Source: Chromatiales bacterium (ex Bugula neritina AB1) (GTDB lineage Bacteria > Pseudomonadota > Gammaproteobacteria > Granulosicoccales > Granulosicoccaceae). Taken from it: 43,591 nucleotides of DNA. The stretch is from the NCBI GenBank assembly GCA_001730015.1, contig MDLA01000153.1, forward strand, positions 1 through 43,591. The letters are read 5' to 3'. Position numbers and translations under genes: made by a program. Positions 25,145 through 33,591 of this stretch are shown piece after piece. The notes beneath the pieces were generated by a model that worked only from the letters and a program-made list of their open reading frames with translations, was not told where the DNA came from and made no database searches. Position 1 is the stretch's first letter. Every line of letters starts with the position of its first letter.

Positions 25145-27331
25145 ATGACCACTTTGGATACACAACGAACGCTCGGTGATGGCGACTATATTCAGTGGTA
25201 TCGGGTTAAGCGCGTACTGGGGAGAGGTGGGTTTGGCATTACTTATCTGGCGACAGATACTAATCTGGATCACCATGTAGCGATAAAAGAGTATAGGCCC
25301 GGCGCTGCGGTGATCCGTGCTGCCGACAATTCACTACAGCCGGCAAATTCTGAATCGACCCACGATTATCACAAGGGACTGCAGCGTTTTTTACGTGAAG
25401 CCCGGACGCTGGTGAAGTTCCGGCATCCCAACATTGTTCGGGTTATGGCCGTTTTTGAAGCTAATAATACTGCCTATCTGGTCATGGAGTATGAAGAGGG
25501 CCAGCAGTTCAAGCAGTTTGTTAAGGGCAATAATGGAATTGCCGAAGCAGAGCTGACAACGCTAATTCTGAAAGTGGTGGATGGGCTTGACCAGGTTCAT
25601 CAGCATGGCTTCATCCATCGTGACATCAAGCCAGTGAACCTGATTATCCGCAGGGACGGTTCACCGGTGTTACTTGATTTCGGCTCTGCAAGGCCGGCCG
25701 GTATCGATTTAGCCGATAACAATCACACCTCGTTTGTCTCGGCCGGGTATACACCGCTCGAGCAGTATCAGGAGGGAGCCGGGCTGGCGGTTGGCCCGTG
25801 GACTGATATCTATGCCCTGGGGGGCACGTTGTACTACGCAATCAGCGGTCAGTCGCCGGTCAGTCCGGTAAGTCGCCTGGCAGCTCTGGTTAAAAAATCC
25901 CCCGATCCCCTGCGTCCCGCGGTAGAGGTGGGCGCTGGTCACTACAGCAAGCAGTTTCTCCGGGCAATCGACTGGGCGCTGGGATTCAAAATCGAAGATC
26001 GCCCGCAAAGTCTTTTGCAGTGGCGAACCGCGCTCGACGAGTGTGTTCAGTTGTCCGCACACGGTGCAATTGTGGAAAAAAGCCCGTCAGGTGGTGTTCG
26101 GCCGGAGTTAGAAAATACACCGCAGAGAGCCTCCAGGCTGCTGGTAGATAAAAGCCTGCAGCGTAGATCTACCCTGGATCCGCGAGTCGGCACTCGACGT
26201 CGTTCAGTAGCCGGGCTTTTTTCTCTGGTACTGGCGGGGGCTGCAATTGCCGGCAGCAGCATCTGGGTTTACTCGGCCTTTAAGGAAAAGCGCGAGGTAC
26301 AGCAACTCTTGCTTCGTGCCAGCGAAGCTGTGGAAAGTACCGCTGTCTTTGAAAGCGCGGTGCCGCTTTATCAGCAGATATTAAAGGTTCAGCCCGAAAA
26401 TCAGCAGGCATTGCAAAAGCTGCGGGAGATAGCTACACGCGCGCGTGGCAGTGTGGAAGCAAGTCTGGACGCCGGCCGATTGCAACAGGCAACCTGGGAA
26501 TTACGCCAGCTGCGTTCACTGGACCTTGAAGCCGCCACAGATCTTCAATCCCGTCTGCAGTTGGCCCGACAGAAAATATCAGATGATGCGAGTCTGGCGG
26601 CAGTTGAACGCTTCCTGCGAGCCGGCAAACTGGGTGATGCAGAAGCGGAACTTGATCGGCGGCGTGCGCAAATCTTCAACCCCGATAGTGTCGCTGTACT
26701 GGAAACTGCTATCCGCGATGCTCGCGAAGCGGCAGCGCGCAGGGCTGAAAAACAGGCTGAATCTGATCGAAAAAACCAGCTTAACCGTGAGCTGGTCGCT
26801 GCCGCCAGTGCGCGACAACGCCAGAGAAGAAGCCAGTATGCAGAATATTTGATCAAGGCGGAAAAAAGTCTGCTTGAGCACGATTTAACCGCCGCGCGCG
26901 AATGGCTGAACAATGCTATTTCACTGCAAATCAGTGATCACGAATTGGCAGATATCGAAACTCGTGTGGTTGCTGCAGAGAACTTTCAGCGAGAGCCGCT
27001 ATCACGCTACGAGATCCGCTACGCAGCGGGTCGCTTCAATTCGCTTAAGCGCGCGGTCGAGACCAAAAATCTACAGGCTATTGGCGGATTGACTGATGGT
27101 TCGCCGTCACGGCTGGAGTTTTTCCGGATTCTTTTTGACCGATATGCCAGGCTGAAAGGGAACGTTATTGAGGTAGAACCGATGCTGGACCCCAAACGTG
27201 TGACTGCCACGCTTCGAATTGAGGAGCTCGATTTGCCGAACGGGGATATTGTGTACCCTTCGCCGTCCTACCGCGACACAAAACTCAGCTTGCTCAGAAC
27301 GCAGCGCGGTTGGTCAAAAATTCAGTGGTAG
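25145..27331 (+). CDS. Transmembrane Ser/Thr protein kinase with coiled-coil extracytoplasmic region
   Basis: A Hanks-type kinase of 728 residues. Kinase domain: Gly loop GRGGFG (26-31), VAIK (K48), HRDIKPVN (H158-N165, catalytic D160), DFGSAR (D178), the activation segment with SAGYTPLEQY, and WTDIYALGGTLYYAISG. All catalytic residues are present. One transmembrane helix spans about 354-377. Beyond it are TPR-like and coiled-coil sequences (about 385-640). A compact C-terminal domain (about 650-728, ending GWSKIQW) resembles an NTF2/SnoaL-like fold. The last part should be periplasmic and may sense an envelope signal. The ribosome site before ATG 25145 is weak. The small secreted protein gene follows 78 bases later. 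Confidence 0.9.
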   Translation: MTTLDTQRTLGDGDYIQWYRVKRVLGRGGFGITYLATDTNLDHHVAIKEYRPGAAVIRAADNSLQPANSESTHDYHKGLQRFLREARTLVKFRHPNIVRVMAVFEANNTAYLVMEYEEGQQFKQFVKGNNGIAEAELTTLILKVVDGLDQVHQHGFIHRDIKPVNLIIRRDGSPVLLDFGSARPAGIDLADNNHTSFVSAGYTPLEQYQEGAGLAVGPWTDIYALGGTLYYAISGQSPVSPVSRLAALVKKSPDPLRPAVEVGAGHYSKQFLRAIDWALGFKIEDRPQSLLQWRTALDECVQLSAHGAIVEKSPSGGVRPELENTPQRASRLLVDKSLQRRSTLDPRVGTRRRSVAGLFSLVLAGAAIAGSSIWVYSAFKEKREVQQLLLRASEAVESTAVFESAVPLYQQILKVQPENQQALQKLREIATRARGSVEASLDAGRLQQATWELRQLRSLDLEAATDLQSRLQLARQKISDDASLAAVERFLRAGKLGDAEAELDRRRAQIFNPDSVAVLETAIRDAREAAARRAEKQAESDRKNQLNRELVAAASARQRQRRSQYAEYLIKAEKSLLEHDLTAAREWLNNAISLQISDHELADIETRVVAAENFQREPLSRYEIRYAAGRFNSLKRAVETKNLQAIGGLTDGSPSRLEFFRILFDRYARLKGNVIEVEPMLDPKRVTATLRIEELDLPNGDIVYPSPSYRDTKLSLLRTQRGWSKIQW

Positions 27332-27409
27332 CACTTGAGTCGTCATTGCTCTCGTGATAGTGTCATGACGCAAAGGTGCCCGCCCGGATTGACGGTGACG
27401 TAATTACGA

Positions 27410-28117
27410 ATGAGTGCTGGGCAGTATATTATTCAACAGATACTCGATGGCTGGGAACACCTGATGGCATGGCAGAAGTATTTTGCAAATATCACCTGGA
27501 GGACCTTGCGCAAGAAGGCGCATGTGTTGTTGTCAGTCCATGTATTTCTGATTCAGTGCGTGTGGAATCCGGCAATCGGTCAACAGCTCCCCTCGGATAT
27601 CGACCTTGATCCGCCCGTTATCGACCATGAGGCACTGGTACGCGGAGTAGCCGGCGAGCCGCAGCTATTTAGCGCAGTGATAGTTGATGATCGGGGTATT
27701 GAATCGGTGCAACTATTTTATCGTCCCGCTACCGATGGTGAATACACCAGTGTACCGATGACGCTTTCCGGCTCATCGTACATTGCTACCCTGCAGACCG
27801 ACGAAAATCAGAGACGTATTGAATATTATATTGAGGTACTCGACACTGGCGGAAACCGGGTGCTGAAAGGTTTTCCATTTTATCCGCTGGTGCGTGGGTT
27901 GAGTATCCCAAAAGCCCCGCAGCCGCAGATTACCCAGCCACCACCACCATCACAGCAGGAGCCAGCGAAAAAGAGTGGTAACACGGTGTTGTATGTGATG
28001 CTGGGTGTACTTGCGCTCGGACTACTAGCCGGTGCCTCCGGTGGTGGGTCAGGCGGCGGTGGTGATTCACAGCCAAGTAACCAGGTGCCGCTGACAATTA
28101 ACGTCTCACCACCGTAA
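27410..28117 (+). CDS. Exported protein with Ig/FN3-like domain and C-terminal membrane helix, next to the kinase
   Basis: No named family recognised. The 235-residue product has a positively charged N-terminus, a hydrophobic segment (about 38-52, VLLSVHVFLIQCVW) and a possible cleavage at AIGQQ. A beta-rich domain (about 60-160) contains DDRGIESVQLFYRP and RRIEYYIEVLDTGGN, like FN3/Ig-type domains. A Pro/Gln linker (PQPQITQPPPPSQQ) then leads to a C-terminal helix (VLYVMLGVLALGLLAG) and a Gly run. The start is uncertain; ATG 27464 is an alternative that still keeps the signal. It sits 78 bases after the kinase on the same strand, so a periplasmic partner is a reasonable guess. Confidence 0.72.
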   Translation: MSAGQYIIQQILDGWEHLMAWQKYFANITWRTLRKKAHVLLSVHVFLIQCVWNPAIGQQLPSDIDLDPPVIDHEALVRGVAGEPQLFSAVIVDDRGIESVQLFYRPATDGEYTSVPMTLSGSSYIATLQTDENQRRIEYYIEVLDTGGNRVLKGFPFYPLVRGLSIPKAPQPQITQPPPPSQQEPAKKSGNTVLYVMLGVLALGLLAGASGGGSGGGGDSQPSNQVPLTINVSPP

Positions 28118-28184
28118 GCTGATTTACGTACTGGCACTAGCCGATTCACAGAGTATTATGGTTGCCCGATCGGCACTGTTACGC

Positions 28185-29057
28185 CTAAGGTGAAATTGTG
28201 ATTGACCAGGTATTGGAAAACGAATCACCGGCCGGTAGATGAATCATTGCCGGTTTGTTTTTGAAATTCCCATCCGAATCCACGTTGTCGCTATAACCGA
28301 ACCACGGCTCGATGCAAACAAAAGGGGCCCCGGGTTTTGCCCACAGTCCTAGGTGTGGAGCGCCGCCCGTATCGACGGATACGCGAACATTTTCTCCATG
28401 CAGAAGATCTACCGTTCCCGATTTAATGTTTTTGAATACCAGCGCGTCTTCGTCAAACAGGTTTTTGTGCAGCTCTACCCGGGTGGTATTTTTCATATAG
28501 TCAGTGCCATGGATAGCTAATAGTCCGCTGTCATCCAGGTGAAACCTCTGCAGTGTTTCTGGCTGGTTAAACCGGATAGCGTATTCCGCGATCGTGCCGG
28601 GCAGGGAAAATGCCGGGTGGGAACCCAGTGTAAAAATCATGGTGGTTGAATCGTTGTTGATTACCTCGTAGCCAATATCGATTCGATTATTATGCAAACT
28701 GAAATTAACTCTCAGTTCGAATTGCCAGGGGTAGTTCAACAGGGTTGAAGCGTCAGCGCTGGTTGAGAACAGACACGAGTCGCTGGAGTGGTTCAGCAAG
28801 TTAAACAGCTTACCTCGAACCAGACCGTGGCGTGCCATTTCGTAGTCTCTGGCGTCGACACTCATGGTGTTGTTTTTTAGTGATCCTACAATAGGAAATA
28901 GAATTGGTGCCTGTCCGGCCCACCAGGCAGGATCACCGTGCCACAGAAACTCCTCTGCGCTTGCAACAGACTTCATTGACTGCAATTCCGCTCCGACCGG
29001 GCTGATGGCAACATTCAGTTGACTGTTGTGCAGTAATATAGAATCCGTATCGTGCAT
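28185..29057 (-). CDS. Aldose 1-epimerase family protein (LacX-like)
   Basis: A galactose-mutarotase-fold enzyme acting on an aldohexose or related sugar; the exact substrate is unknown. The 290-residue protein opens with LNVAISPVGAELQSM, typical of the family. It has PAWWAGQAPILFPIVGSL and ARHGLVRGK (His of the mutarotase active site), FTLGSHPAFSLP (second His), and CIEPWFGYSDN with the catalytic Glu. These are signature segments of the LacX-type subgroup rather than GalM. ATG 29057 has GGAA seven bases upstream. It follows gltA on the same strand after an 89-base gap holding a strong hairpin, so coupling to gltA is not assured. Confidence 0.88.
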   Translation of the reverse strand: MHDTDSILLHNSQLNVAISPVGAELQSMKSVASAEEFLWHGDPAWWAGQAPILFPIVGSLKNNTMSVDARDYEMARHGLVRGKLFNLLNHSSDSCLFSTSADASTLLNYPWQFELRVNFSLHNNRIDIGYEVINNDSTTMIFTLGSHPAFSLPGTIAEYAIRFNQPETLQRFHLDDSGLLAIHGTDYMKNTTRVELHKNLFDEDALVFKNIKSGTVDLLHGENVRVSVDTGGAPHLGLWAKPGAPFVCIEPWFGYSDNVDSDGNFKNKPAMIHLPAGDSFSNTWSITISP

Positions 29058-29095
29058 GCGGGTTCCGGCAGGTTGGTCGGTAATTGCGAGCCAGA

Positions 29096-29128
29096 GCGCT
29101 GGATTTTCTGTTGCAGAATATCCAGCGC
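29096..29128 (-). terminator. Strong stem-loop between gltA and the epimerase gene
   Basis: GCGCTGGAT (29096-29104) pairs exactly with ATCCAGCGC (29120-29128). Inside, TTCTG (29106-29110) pairs with CAGAA (29114-29118) around TTG, with one T-T mismatch between the stems: 14 pairs in all. No T-tract follows on the minus strand, so it could be a factor-dependent terminator, an mRNA 3'-end stabiliser or a processing site. Confidence 0.5.
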
Positions 29129-29146
29129 ACGAGCTTTGAGTGGCGG

Positions 29147-30427
29147 TTAACCCGGGTAGTCGCGTTTGGCGTGCCCGATATAGATTTGTCTCGGGCGGCC
29201 AATTCTAAATTCCGGATCGTGGTGCATCTCCAGCCAGTGTGATATCCAACCTACTGTTCTTGCCATGGCAAACATAACGGTGAACATATTCATCGGGATA
29301 TTCAGCGCACGCAATATAATACCGGAATAGAAATCAACATTCGGGTACAGGCGCCGCTCTTTAAAATAGTCGTCTGCCAGCGTGGCCTGTTCCAGTTCCA
29401 GTGCCAGATCAAACATTGGCTGATCACCACCTAGTTCATCGAGCAGTTCATGGCATAGTCCGGCGATGATTTTGGCTCTTGGATCAAAATTCTTGTAGAC
29501 GCGATGTCCGAATCCCATGAGGCGGAAAGGATCGTTTTTATCTTTTGCACGTGCAATGGTTGTTTCTATTGTTTCGCCGGAGTTATAGATGCTGTCGAGC
29601 ATATTTATAACTGCTTCGTTTGCACCGCCGTGAGCCGGCCCCCAAAGACTGGCAATGCCAGCCGCGATTGATGCAAACGGGTTTGCACCCGAGCTACCTG
29701 CAAGTCTGACAGTTGACGTACTCGCATTTTGCTCGTGATCTGCGTGCAGGATCATCATTACTTCGAGTGCTCTGGCGGCTGTCGAGCTGTGTTTATAGTC
29801 CTGCGCTGGAACAGAGAACATCATCTGCATGAAATTATCTACGTACCCGAGGTTATTGTCCGGATACATGAAGGGTAGGCCGCGATGATGTCTGTAACAA
29901 TACGAGGCAATGGTGGGGAGCTTTGCAATCAACCGGTGAGCAGAGGTCTGACGATGTTCGGGATTGCTGATATCGAGAGAATCGTGATAGAAAGACGATA
30001 AAGCGCCAACGGTACCGACAAGCATTGCCATCGGGTGCGCGTCGTATCGGAAACCGTTGATGAAGTCCCGAATATTCTCGTGCACCATAGTATGTAATTT
30101 TATGGAGCTGTCGAATTCTGCAAACTCTGTTTCGCTCGGCAATTCGCCATTCAATAGAAGGTAGCACAGTTCCAGATAGGAGCTTTTTTCTGCTAGCTGA
30201 TCAATCGGGTACCCGCGATGCAGAAGTATGCCTTCTTCCCCGTTGATAAAGGAAATTGAACTTTTGCAGCTTCCAGTAGCGCCGAACCCCGGATCGTAGG
30301 TAAAGCAGCCTGTTTTTGCGTACAGGTCGGATATGGAGATGCAACCGGGTCCGTGGGTGCCTTCCTGTACCGCAAACTCACTTGATTTTCCATCCTGATC
30401 GGTTAGCGTGAATATTCTATTTGTCAT
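29147..30427 (-). CDS. gltA: Citrate synthase
   Basis: Condenses oxaloacetate and acetyl-CoA, the entry step of the TCA cycle. The 426-residue protein is of the type II hexameric form of Gram-negative bacteria. The N-terminal domain has [20 protein letters not shown]. The catalytic residues lie in [11 protein letters not shown] (His near 262), [16 protein letters not shown] (His near 305) and [10 protein letters not shown] (Asp near 363), matching E. coli GltA in place and length. I chose ATG 30427 with GGAA upstream; longer reading adds an unrelated Cys-rich leader. It is divergent from argG. Confidence 0.96.
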   Translation of the reverse strand: MTNRIFTLTDQDGKSSEFAVQEGTHGPGCISISDLYAKTGCFTYDPGFGATGSCKSSISFINGEEGILLHRGYPIDQLAEKSSYLELCYLLLNGELPSETEFAEFDSSIKLHTMVHENIRDFINGFRYDAHPMAMLVGTVGALSSFYHDSLDISNPEHRQTSAHRLIAKLPTIASYCYRHHRGLPFMYPDNNLGYVDNFMQMMFSVPAQDYKHSSTAARALEVMMILHADHEQNASTSTVRLAGSSGANPFASIAAGIASLWGPAHGGANEAVINMLDSIYNSGETIETTIARAKDKNDPFRLMGFGHRVYKNFDPRAKIIAGLCHELLDELGGDQPMFDLALELEQATLADDYFKERRLYPNVDFYSGIILRALNIPMNMFTVMFAMARTVGWISHWLEMHHDPEFRIGRPRQIYIGHAKRDYPG

Positions 30428-30866
30428 AAAAATTCCGTTGTCGCAAAAATGTTGTGTTGCGGGTAGCAACGCGTAGCCGCATCGGTGGTGCAGCTGGCTG
30501 GGGCAGCCTGCTAAGTAGCAGGGAGACGATTGCTTCGGTCGGTAGCAATAGCAAGCGGGCTGCACTGGTTAAGAATTATTATAAGCCAAACCAAGGTAAA
30601 ACATGATTTTATTTCAATTAGCTTTGGTTATAATAGAGAATCCAAATCCCTTTTGGTTCCCGAAGCAGTGCGATATCCGTACCACTCAGCAAGTGGTTCC
30701 TGAATCAGTTAATCGGTATGTATTTCGTCCTGCCAAAGGCTGTGTAGACTCTTTAACTGAGCAATTTCGGGTTTGTACGCGCCGGTGTAGTAGCGTGCCA
30801 TTGCAATGACCTCCGATAACAAAATCGCCGGCTCGATGCCTGTGATCAGTGGATACAACTAAATTT
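30428..30866. other. 439-base divergent promoter region between gltA and argG
   Basis: No gene is supported. Two exact TATAAT boxes point outward: minus-strand TATAAT at 30578-30583 toward gltA and plus-strand TATAAT at 30629-30634 toward argG. Neither has a good TTGACA-type -35 at 17 bases, so the assignment is tentative. No arginine-repressor box was confidently identified. Confidence 0.45.
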
Positions 30867-32075
30867 ATGTCGTCGATTAAAAAAGTGGTGCTGGCATACT
30901 CCGGTGGCCTCGATACCTCCGTAATATTGCGCTGGCTGCAGGATGAATACGAGTGTGAGGTTGTTACCTTTACTGCAGATCTGGGGCAGGGCGAGGAGGT
31001 TGAACCGGCACGTGCGAAAGCAAAAATGCTGGGCGTTTCAGAAATTTATATCGAGGATTTGCGCGAAGAATTCGTCCGCGATTTTGTATACCCCATGATG
31101 CGCTGTAACACGATATATGAAGGAGAATATCTGCTGGGTACTTCAATTGCGCGCCCATTAATTGCCAAGCGACTTGTTGAGATTGCCGCAGAAACAGGCG
31201 CTGATGCTATTTCTCACGGAGCCACCGGCAAGGGCAATGACCAGGTACGGTTCGAGCTCGGTGCTTATGCTCTGTCTCCCGATGTAAAGGTAATTGCCCC
31301 ATGGCGTGACTGGGATTTGAACTCGCGGGAAAAATTACTCGCCTACGCGGCTGAGCGCCAGATTCCCATCGAGATGAAGCGTGATGGAAAGTCTCCCTAC
31401 TCAATGGACGCCAACCTCCTGCATATATCCTACGAGGGAGATCAGCTGGAGGATCCGTGGGTCGAGGCTGAAGCAGATATGTGGCGCTGGACCGTGGCTC
31501 CGGAAGATGCCCCGGATGTCGCTCGTGAAATCGAACTCACTTTTGCACGCGGCGATATTACCGCACTGGACGGTCAGGCAATGTCTCCGGCGACTATTCT
31601 CACGGAATTGAACCGCATTGGCGGAGAGCATGGCATTGGTCGGGACGACATTGTCGAGAATCGCTACGTGGGGATGAAATCACGCGGCTGCTACGAGACT
31701 CCCGGTGGAACGATCATGCTCAAGGCGCACCGTGCAATTGAATCGATCACACTCGATCGCGAGGTTGCTCATCTAAAAGACGAGCTGATGCCACGTTATG
31801 CCAGTGTCATATACAACGGATACTGGTGGAGTCCGGAAAGGCATATGTTGCAGGCAGCAATTGATCATTCCCAAGCCTATGTGAACGGTACGGTACGGCT
31901 TAGGTTGTACAAAGGTGGAATAAGTATTTGTGGTCGAAAATCAGACGACAGCCTTTTTGATGAAAAAGTAGCCACATTTGAAGATGATGGTGGAGCGTAT
32001 CACCAGAGCGATGCAGAAGGTTTTATCAAACTGAATGCACTTCGAATGAGGATTGCCGCCCGGCGTCGCTCGTAG
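30867..32075 (+). CDS. argG: Argininosuccinate synthase
   Basis: Joins citrulline and aspartate with ATP in arginine biosynthesis. The N-terminus [17 protein letters not shown] carries the nucleotide-binding SGGLDTS motif at about 12-18. The family segments [35 protein letters not shown] and [13 protein letters not shown] follow. The 402-residue length is typical. I prefer ATG 30867 by homology with [14 protein letters not shown] starts; an in-frame GTG at 30849 would add six residues. It is a single gene, divergent from gltA. The other arg genes are not nearby. Confidence 0.97.
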   Translation: MSSIKKVVLAYSGGLDTSVILRWLQDEYECEVVTFTADLGQGEEVEPARAKAKMLGVSEIYIEDLREEFVRDFVYPMMRCNTIYEGEYLLGTSIARPLIAKRLVEIAAETGADAISHGATGKGNDQVRFELGAYALSPDVKVIAPWRDWDLNSREKLLAYAAERQIPIEMKRDGKSPYSMDANLLHISYEGDQLEDPWVEAEADMWRWTVAPEDAPDVAREIELTFARGDITALDGQAMSPATILTELNRIGGEHGIGRDDIVENRYVGMKSRGCYETPGGTIMLKAHRAIESITLDREVAHLKDELMPRYASVIYNGYWWSPERHMLQAAIDHSQAYVNGTVRLRLYKGGISICGRKSDDSLFDEKVATFEDDGGAYHQSDAEGFIKLNALRMRIAARRRS

Positions 32076-32193
32076 GTGAATGAATCCGGTTCAAGCGAAA
32101 AAAATCGTTAACAAAATGGTTTTACCGTTCGGTTACAGTTTAGAATCGGGGAGTTAAACACTATTCGATCGTTGTTAAGTCAAGGGGCAGCAA

Positions 32194-32433
32194 ATGGAAG
32201 AAAGTTCAAACGTAAAAAAAGTAGAGTCAGGTAAAAAACAATTCTCAATGCCTGAAATGGTTAAAAATGTTGGCTCAACCGACAAAAATATTCGCCTGGG
32301 TGCTGGTGGCGCTCTGGTGCTTGTAGGTGTGTTCGGGTCCAAACTTTGGCTGATTCTGGGCATCTATCTGCTCGCAACGGTATGGTTTGGTATTTGCCCG
32401 GTTTATGCTTTCCTGAAGCACAAAACTCTGTAG
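32194..32433 (+). CDS. Small DUF2892/YgaP-like membrane protein
   Basis: A 79-residue protein with the segment KNVGSTDKNIRLGAGGALVLVG, the mark of DUF2892 (the membrane part of YgaP-type proteins). Two short hydrophobic helices follow, ending IYLLATVWFGICPVYAFLK. The Cys in FGICPVY is conserved in many members. The rhodanese domain found in YgaP is absent, so this is the stand-alone form with unknown role. ATG 32194 has a strong AAGGGG site. A good hairpin follows the stop. Confidence 0.88.
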   Translation: MEESSNVKKVESGKKQFSMPEMVKNVGSTDKNIRLGAGGALVLVGVFGSKLWLILGIYLLATVWFGICPVYAFLKHKTL

Positions 32434-32449
32434 AACGGATTACCTGGTA

Positions 32450-32474
32450 CGGGTGCAGTGCAAGGCTGCACCCG
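32450..32474 (+). terminator. Hairpin terminator after the DUF2892 gene
   Basis: CGGGTGCAG (32450-32458) and CTGCACCCG (32466-32474) make a perfect 9-bp stem around a 7-base loop, 17 bases after the stop. The T-content downstream is modest (ATTTATT begins ten bases on). Confidence 0.6.
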
Positions 32475-32696
32475 ACCCCGCATTTATTCACCAGGCTGTG
32501 CCCGCCCCTGATTGCAGCGTCAAACGGGAATCTAGGTCGGCAGAGTCTGCTGTTTTTTGACCTCTTTTTGTGTTTCTCTACCCGGCGTTTTCCGGCTCAA
32601 ATGTTGTAAGGCTAGTTTTCAAAGCTCGTGTAAGCCCCCATTTGTAATAATGTGATGTGGTTTTACCGATCCAAATCGACTAGGCTTTCTTTCATT

Positions 32697-33506
32697 ATGT
32701 TACATGTTTGGAACAAATGGCGTTCGCGCATGCCAGCTGGTGTTTTAGCCTTGGTGGTTTGCACAGCTGGGATTTCCTGTTCTACCGGTGTAAAACCCGG
32801 GTTCGTCAGTGGTGCATTTAATTCGCGGTCCATTGTGAATGGCGGTTTGGCCGTAGGTTTCGTGGTAAATCGCGAAGGCAGTCCTTCGCTGAAGGCTTAT
32901 GAGCGGCATCTGTATACCGACCAGCTCGCAAGCTACATTCTCGGAAACAACCCGCAGCTTAAAGGCAAGCTTGACAGCTACGGCTATGTGTCCGCTCGAA
33001 TCGGCAAGCCGTTTTCGTCCTTTATTAACAGTTTCAAGATGGAAGGTGAACTGAGTCGACGCTCGGTCGAACAGTTAAAAGAAGCGCAGCTCCGACGGCG
33101 GTTTTTAATGTTAGTGACTATCTTGCCGGTGGATGAGGAAATTCAGCTGCCGGTGGAAGTGGAGGGGGTCGGTGGCTTGATAAACCCGGAAATCGAAGAC
33201 TACGAAGACGTGCGTTATCAGACAGGTCGATTGAAAGTAGTGCACGTGCAGGTCTACGACACGAAAACCGGGAGCAAAGTCCAGGATCAGCTTTACAGTA
33301 GCGATGATGGCAATATCCTGCTGGCAACTGAGCGCCACGGTCGTCGCTACACAGGTAACTCGCTGATGGGAGCGCTTGCTAACAGCGTTTCAAATCGAAT
33401 TAGTAAATCCGGAAATAATCACCCTCCGGCGCCTTCCGAGACAGTTACGCTCAATTATATCTGGGAGCGCATAGCCAAATCAGTTCCAGGCGCCACTCGT
33501 TCCTGA
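32697..33506 (+). CDS. Putative lipoprotein of unknown function
   Basis: No family recognised. From ATG 32697 the product has 269 residues. A positively charged start (WNKWRSRMPAG) leads to a hydrophobic segment and the lipobox GISC, so the mature protein begins at the Cys followed by STG, consistent with outer membrane retention. The body has mixed alpha/beta sequence: FVVNREGSPSLKAYERHLYTDQLASYILGNN in pieces, QLRRRFLMLVTILPV and VVHVQVYDTKTGSK. Two other in-frame ATGs (32652 and 32730) are possible starts; none has a strong ribosome site. It is convergent with the RND operon, with an 85-base gap. Confidence 0.72.
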   Translation: MLHVWNKWRSRMPAGVLALVVCTAGISCSTGVKPGFVSGAFNSRSIVNGGLAVGFVVNREGSPSLKAYERHLYTDQLASYILGNNPQLKGKLDSYGYVSARIGKPFSSFINSFKMEGELSRRSVEQLKEAQLRRRFLMLVTILPVDEEIQLPVEVEGVGGLINPEIEDYEDVRYQTGRLKVVHVQVYDTKTGSKVQDQLYSSDDGNILLATERHGRRYTGNSLMGALANSVSNRISKSGNNHPPAPSETVTLNYIWERIAKSVPGATRS

Positions 33507-33591
33507 GCCTGGGGTCTATTTGAGTTCTCTCCAGCCGCTGGCGTTTTTATTCAGTACCCGGGTTTGACTGAACGGGTAGTTACCTGCCGTT

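Noticed and set aside
28140..28174. GCCGAT/ATCGGC pair between convergent genes
   Set aside because: Only six pairs with a 23-base loop and no T-tract; too weak to call a terminator.
33525..33545. Short CCAG/CTGG hairpin with TTTTT after the lipoprotein gene
   Set aside because: Only a four-pair stem with a three-base loop; a T-run alone is not enough to call a terminator.
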